The notes beneath the pieces were generated by a model, which saw only the letters and a list, made by a program, of their open reading frames with translations, was not told the origin of the DNA and ran no database searches. 8,823 nt of DNA from an uncultured Eubacteriales bacterium (GTDB lineage: Bacteria > Bacillota_A > Clostridia > Oscillospirales > Oscillospiraceae), in contig CATJRT010000262.1 in NCBI GenBank assembly GCA_949742895.1, positions 1 to 8,823 on the forward strand, given 5' to 3'. The position numbers and the translations under genes are program-made. Shown here in pieces: positions 6,842-8,823 of the stretch (positions within the stretch are counted from its first letter, which is position 1; the number at the start of each line of letters is the position of its first letter).

Positions 6842-6866
6842 AGAAGCACGGAGAGGAGGACAACCG

Positions 6867-8054
6867 ATGAAAAAAGGCATTTTACTGCTGGCTTTTTGTA
6901 TCTTGCTGCTCTCCAGTGGCTGCGCCGCCATGCTGGAGCGCAGCCATGTGTCCTCCACCGCCCACGCTGACTACGCTGTGATGGAGGACGACTCTGTGCT
7001 GCGGGCGGAGACCTACCAGGGGCTGGTTAATTCCCTGCTTTACTTCATCCGAGAGCACAGCGAAAGCGGGTCCATCCGGCTGTATAACTACACTGGAGAT
7101 GTGGTGGCGGACCTGTCCGCCGCCCGGGACGAGGTGCTGGAGCAGGACCCCACAGGGGCCTTTGCCGTGCGCACTTTGGACTATGACAGCACCCGTATCC
7201 TCACCTACTATGAGATAGAGGTGCGCATTTCCTATTCCCGTACTGCTCAGGAGGTGGCGGAAGTCAAGCCGCTGTCCAGCGTGTCCGCCCTGCGGCAGGA
7301 GCTGGCCCGGATGGTAGCCGAGCGGCAGGAGAAGGGAGTGTTCCAGATATCCTATTTCTCCGGGGATGCGGAGCTGGTGGACACCATGCTCCGCCAGAGC
7401 ATTTACAACGCACCGGCCCTGTACCGATACCCCGGGGGGGCCGCCAACGACCTGGACTATAGCATTGTCCTCTATCCCGAGATGGGTACCCGGCGCATTG
7501 TGGAGGTAAAGGTGCGCTGGCCCGGCAGCAGTTGGGAGGCGGATGAGCAGGTGCGGGGTATGCAGCGTGCCGCAGAGATTCTGTTGGAGGCCAATCCCCC
7601 GGCGGGAGAGGCGTACACACCGGAGGAGCTGGCCGCTATCGCCCGCTCCGCCAGCGGTGGGCTGGACTACCACGGAACCAGCATCCCGCTGGATGTGCTC
7701 ACCGGATCGCCTGCCCGAGAGGATGGGCTGCTGCTGGCGGCGGAATACCTGTGCCAATACTGCGGCATGGAGGCGATGATGGTGTTCGGGGAATCGCCGG
7801 AATATGGGGCAATCCCCTGGATCATCGTGTCCACCCAGGAGGGGTACCGCCACCTGCTGTCCGCGCCCTTCTTCACCCAGAATGAGGACGGGACCCAGCC
7901 GCCCTTCCAACTGTACACCGACCTGGAGCTCCAGGAGCTGGGCTATAGCTGGCCGGCCGGCTTCTATCCCGCCTGTGTGGGTGACCCGGCTGTGCCCCAG
8001 GAGGAGGAGCAGGAGCCTGCCCCCGCCAGAACAGACGAAGGAGAGCAGCCGTAG
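6867..8054 (+). CDS. Lipoprotein with a possible inactive transglutaminase-like domain
   Basis: A 395-residue predicted lipoprotein. The start is ATG 6867, seven bases after AGGAGG (6854-6859), leading straight into a signal sequence ending in LSSGC (Cys19 lipidated; Ser rather than the usual Leu at -3). The frame is open upstream to 6738, but that stretch covers the hairpins and has no signal sequence. Residues 40-260 are a mixed helix/strand region I do not recognise. Residues about 258-330 resemble a transglutaminase-like core. The segment GSPAREDGLLLAAEYLCQYC (280-299) aligns by eye with the GxAVCEGYAxAFxYL motif, and AIPWIIVSTQEGYRHLL with GHAWNLVxxDGxWYHVD. The catalytic Cys would be Glu285, the His would be Ile316 and the Asp a Leu, so the domain should be inactive if the match is right. 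The tail is an acidic, Pro/Glu-rich stretch. Any function would be binding or scaffolding outside the membrane. The gene may form its own unit. Confidence 0.85.
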   Translation: MKKGILLLAFCILLLSSGCAAMLERSHVSSTAHADYAVMEDDSVLRAETYQGLVNSLLYFIREHSESGSIRLYNYTGDVVADLSAARDEVLEQDPTGAFAVRTLDYDSTRILTYYEIEVRISYSRTAQEVAEVKPLSSVSALRQELARMVAERQEKGVFQISYFSGDAELVDTMLRQSIYNAPALYRYPGGAANDLDYSIVLYPEMGTRRIVEVKVRWPGSSWEADEQVRGMQRAAEILLEANPPAGEAYTPEELAAIARSASGGLDYHGTSIPLDVLTGSPAREDGLLLAAEYLCQYCGMEAMMVFGESPEYGAIPWIIVSTQEGYRHLLSAPFFTQNEDGTQPPFQLYTDLELQELGYSWPAGFYPACVGDPAVPQEEEQEPAPARTDEGEQP

Positions 8055-8067
8055 AAATTTTCAATTT
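8055..8067 (+). promoter_or_regulatory. Possible UP element upstream of the proS promoter
   Basis: An A/T-only run broken by one C, directly after the preceding stop codon, stands out in GC-rich DNA. Relative to the start site expected near 8112, it spans about -57 to -45, where the RNA polymerase alpha subunit contacts UP elements. With the G at 8054 it also forms a GAAATT/AATTTC inverted repeat (8054-8059 and 8063-8068) with a three-base loop, which could instead be a weak hairpin at the end of the lipoprotein message. Confidence 0.35.
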
Positions 8068-8076
8068 CCTTCCCTC

Positions 8077-8105
8077 TTGACTTTTCCCGGCTTAGGAAAT
8101 ACAAT
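8077..8105 (+). promoter_or_regulatory. Vegetative (sigma-A type) promoter for proS
   Basis: TTGACT (8077-8082) matches the -35 consensus at five of six bases. TACAAT (8100-8105) matches the -10 consensus at five of six. The spacer is exactly 17 bases. Transcription should start near 8112, giving a leader of about 50 bases before ATG 8164. This is the best promoter in the window and shows that proS need not depend on read-through. The leader is too short for a T-box and lacks its conserved GGGTGGAACCGCG-type motif; it has only a small GCGG/CCGC stem (8124-8136) followed by ATTTTAT. Confidence 0.75.
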
Positions 8106-8163
8106 AAAGAGCTAAGTTAGGATGCGGAAAAGGCCGCGATTTTATATAAAGGATGGGACGGAC

Positions 8164-8823
8164 ATGGCACAGGATAAAAATAAACAGGTGAGCCAGATCA
8201 CCGATATGGACGTGGACTTCGCCCAATGGTACACCGATGTGTGTACCAAGGCGGAGCTGATTGGATACGCCAAGACCAAGGGGATGTTTATCCTCCGGCC
8301 CTACGGCTACGCCATCTGGGAGAATATCCAGGCGTACCTGGACCGGCGCTTCAAGGAGACGGGGCACCAGAACGTTTCCATGCCCATGCTCATCCCCGAG
8401 TCGCTGCTCCAAAAGGAAAAGGACCATATCGAGGGGTTTGCCCCTGAGTGCGCCTGGGTGACCTATGGCGGCAGTGAGAAGCTGGATGAGCGTATGTGCA
8501 TCCGTCCCACGTCGGAGACCCTGTTCTGTGACCATTGGGCGGATGTGGTCCACTCCTGGCGGGACCTGCCCATGCTCTATAACCAGTGGTGCTCTGTGTT
8601 GCGCTGGGAGAAAACCACCCGGCCTTTTCTGCGCCACCGGGAGTTCCTCTGGCAGGAGGGGCATACCCTCCACGCCACCGCTGAGGAGGCCATCGAGGAG
8701 ACGGAGCAGATGCACCGTATCTATGCCGAGCTGTGCGAGGACGTGCTGGCCATGCCGGTGGTGATGGGCATGAAGACGGACAAGGAGAAGTTTGCCGGGG
8801 CGGAGCGCACCTATACCATCGAG
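8164..8823 (+). CDS. proS: Prolyl-tRNA synthetase, archaeal/eukaryal type, N-terminal part
   Basis: The first 220 residues of a class II aminoacyl-tRNA synthetase that attaches proline to tRNA-Pro in the cytoplasm; the gene runs off the right edge. The start is ATG 8164, with AAAGGA (8148-8153) ten bases upstream, giving [25 protein letters not shown]. An in-frame ATG at 8122 would add 14 residues but sits only about ten bases after the predicted transcription start. Family marks are [17 protein letters not shown] (40-56), RPTSET (114-119) and class II motif 2, [13 protein letters not shown], with RHRE at 157-160. In the bacterial-type enzyme an inserted editing domain separates motifs 2 and 3. 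The order and sequence seen here fit the ProS type 3 form, which lacks that insertion. Motif 3 and the anticodon-binding domain are outside the window. Confidence 0.96.
   Translation, partial: MAQDKNKQVSQITDMDVDFAQWYTDVCTKAELIGYAKTKGMFILRPYGYAIWENIQAYLDRRFKETGHQNVSMPMLIPESLLQKEKDHIEGFAPECAWVTYGGSEKLDERMCIRPTSETLFCDHWADVVHSWRDLPMLYNQWCSVLRWEKTTRPFLRHREFLWQEGHTLHATAEEAIEETEQMHRIYAELCEDVLAMPVVMGMKTDKEKFAGAERTYTIE

Noticed and set aside
5725..6849. Long minus-strand open frame opposite the YitT gene (374 codons)
   Set aside because: Its translation is rich in Gln, His and Gly with no family features, as expected for the antisense of a GC-rich gene. The + strand protein is clearly real.
6738..6866. 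In-frame upstream extension of the second lipoprotein
   Set aside because: It would place 43 basic residues before the signal sequence and covers the hairpin region. ATG 6867 has AGGAGG at good spacing.
6882..7910. Long minus-strand open frame opposite the second lipoprotein (342 codons)
   Set aside because: Low-complexity antisense translation with no ribosome site or domain; a shadow of the + strand gene.
8124..8146. GCGG/CCGC hairpin followed by ATTTTAT as a terminator
   Set aside because: Only a four-base stem with an interrupted T-run, lying inside the short proS leader. It is too weak to call.
8122..8163. Alternative in-frame ATG for proS
   Set aside because: It lies about ten bases after the predicted transcription start. 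The added residues are basic and not typical of the family, and ATG 8164 begins a family-like N-terminus.
8092..8715. Minus-strand open frame opposite proS
   Set aside because: The + strand encodes unmistakable prolyl-tRNA synthetase motifs across this stretch, so the reverse frame is a shadow.

Overview
The window looks like chromosomal DNA from a GC-rich member of the Clostridia, probably of the Flavonifractor/Oscillibacter type in the Oscillospiraceae. This is inferred from strong AGGAGG-type ribosome binding sites, a stalk-domain (copper amine oxidase N-terminal-like) secreted protein, two Gram-positive-style lipoproteins, a YitT membrane protein, a divergent clostridial type IIA topoisomerase pair and an archaeal/eukaryal-type prolyl-tRNA synthetase. 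All recognisable genes lie on the + strand. No tRNA, rRNA, CRISPR array, insertion sequence or phage gene was seen, and no gap between genes exceeds 160 bases.

Layout. 1-521 is the C-terminal end of a ParE/GyrB-like topoisomerase subunit. 522-633 is a short structured intergenic stretch. 634-2898 encodes a 754-residue secreted protein with three 68-residue tandem repeats, a stalk domain and an unrecognised C-terminal half. 2927-3541 is a small lipoprotein of unknown function. 3570-5819 is the partner topoisomerase subunit, ParC/GyrA-like, read from a TTG codon. 5839-6708 is a YitT-family membrane protein. 6709-6866 is a second structured intergenic stretch. 6867-8054 is a lipoprotein with a possible degenerate transglutaminase-like domain. 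8055-8163 carries a good vegetative promoter, followed by the 5' part of proS (8164 to the window end).

How they fit together. The two topoisomerase subunits should form one A2B2 enzyme that passes DNA strands, most likely a decatenase/relaxase. Their genes, normally adjacent, are separated here by two genes for exported proteins of unknown role. Genes from 634 to 6708 are closely spaced (gaps of 19-28 bases) and could be one transcript. proS appears to begin its own transcription unit.

The points most worth a second look are: two intergenic elements in opposite orientations that share a hairpin and loop sequence; overlapping alternative hairpins ahead of the second lipoprotein; the 68-residue repeats; the loss of all three expected catalytic residues in the transglutaminase-like domain; and an alanine at the classic quinolone-resistance serine position of the A subunit. 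I found no clear evidence of a defence or other multi-gene accessory system.
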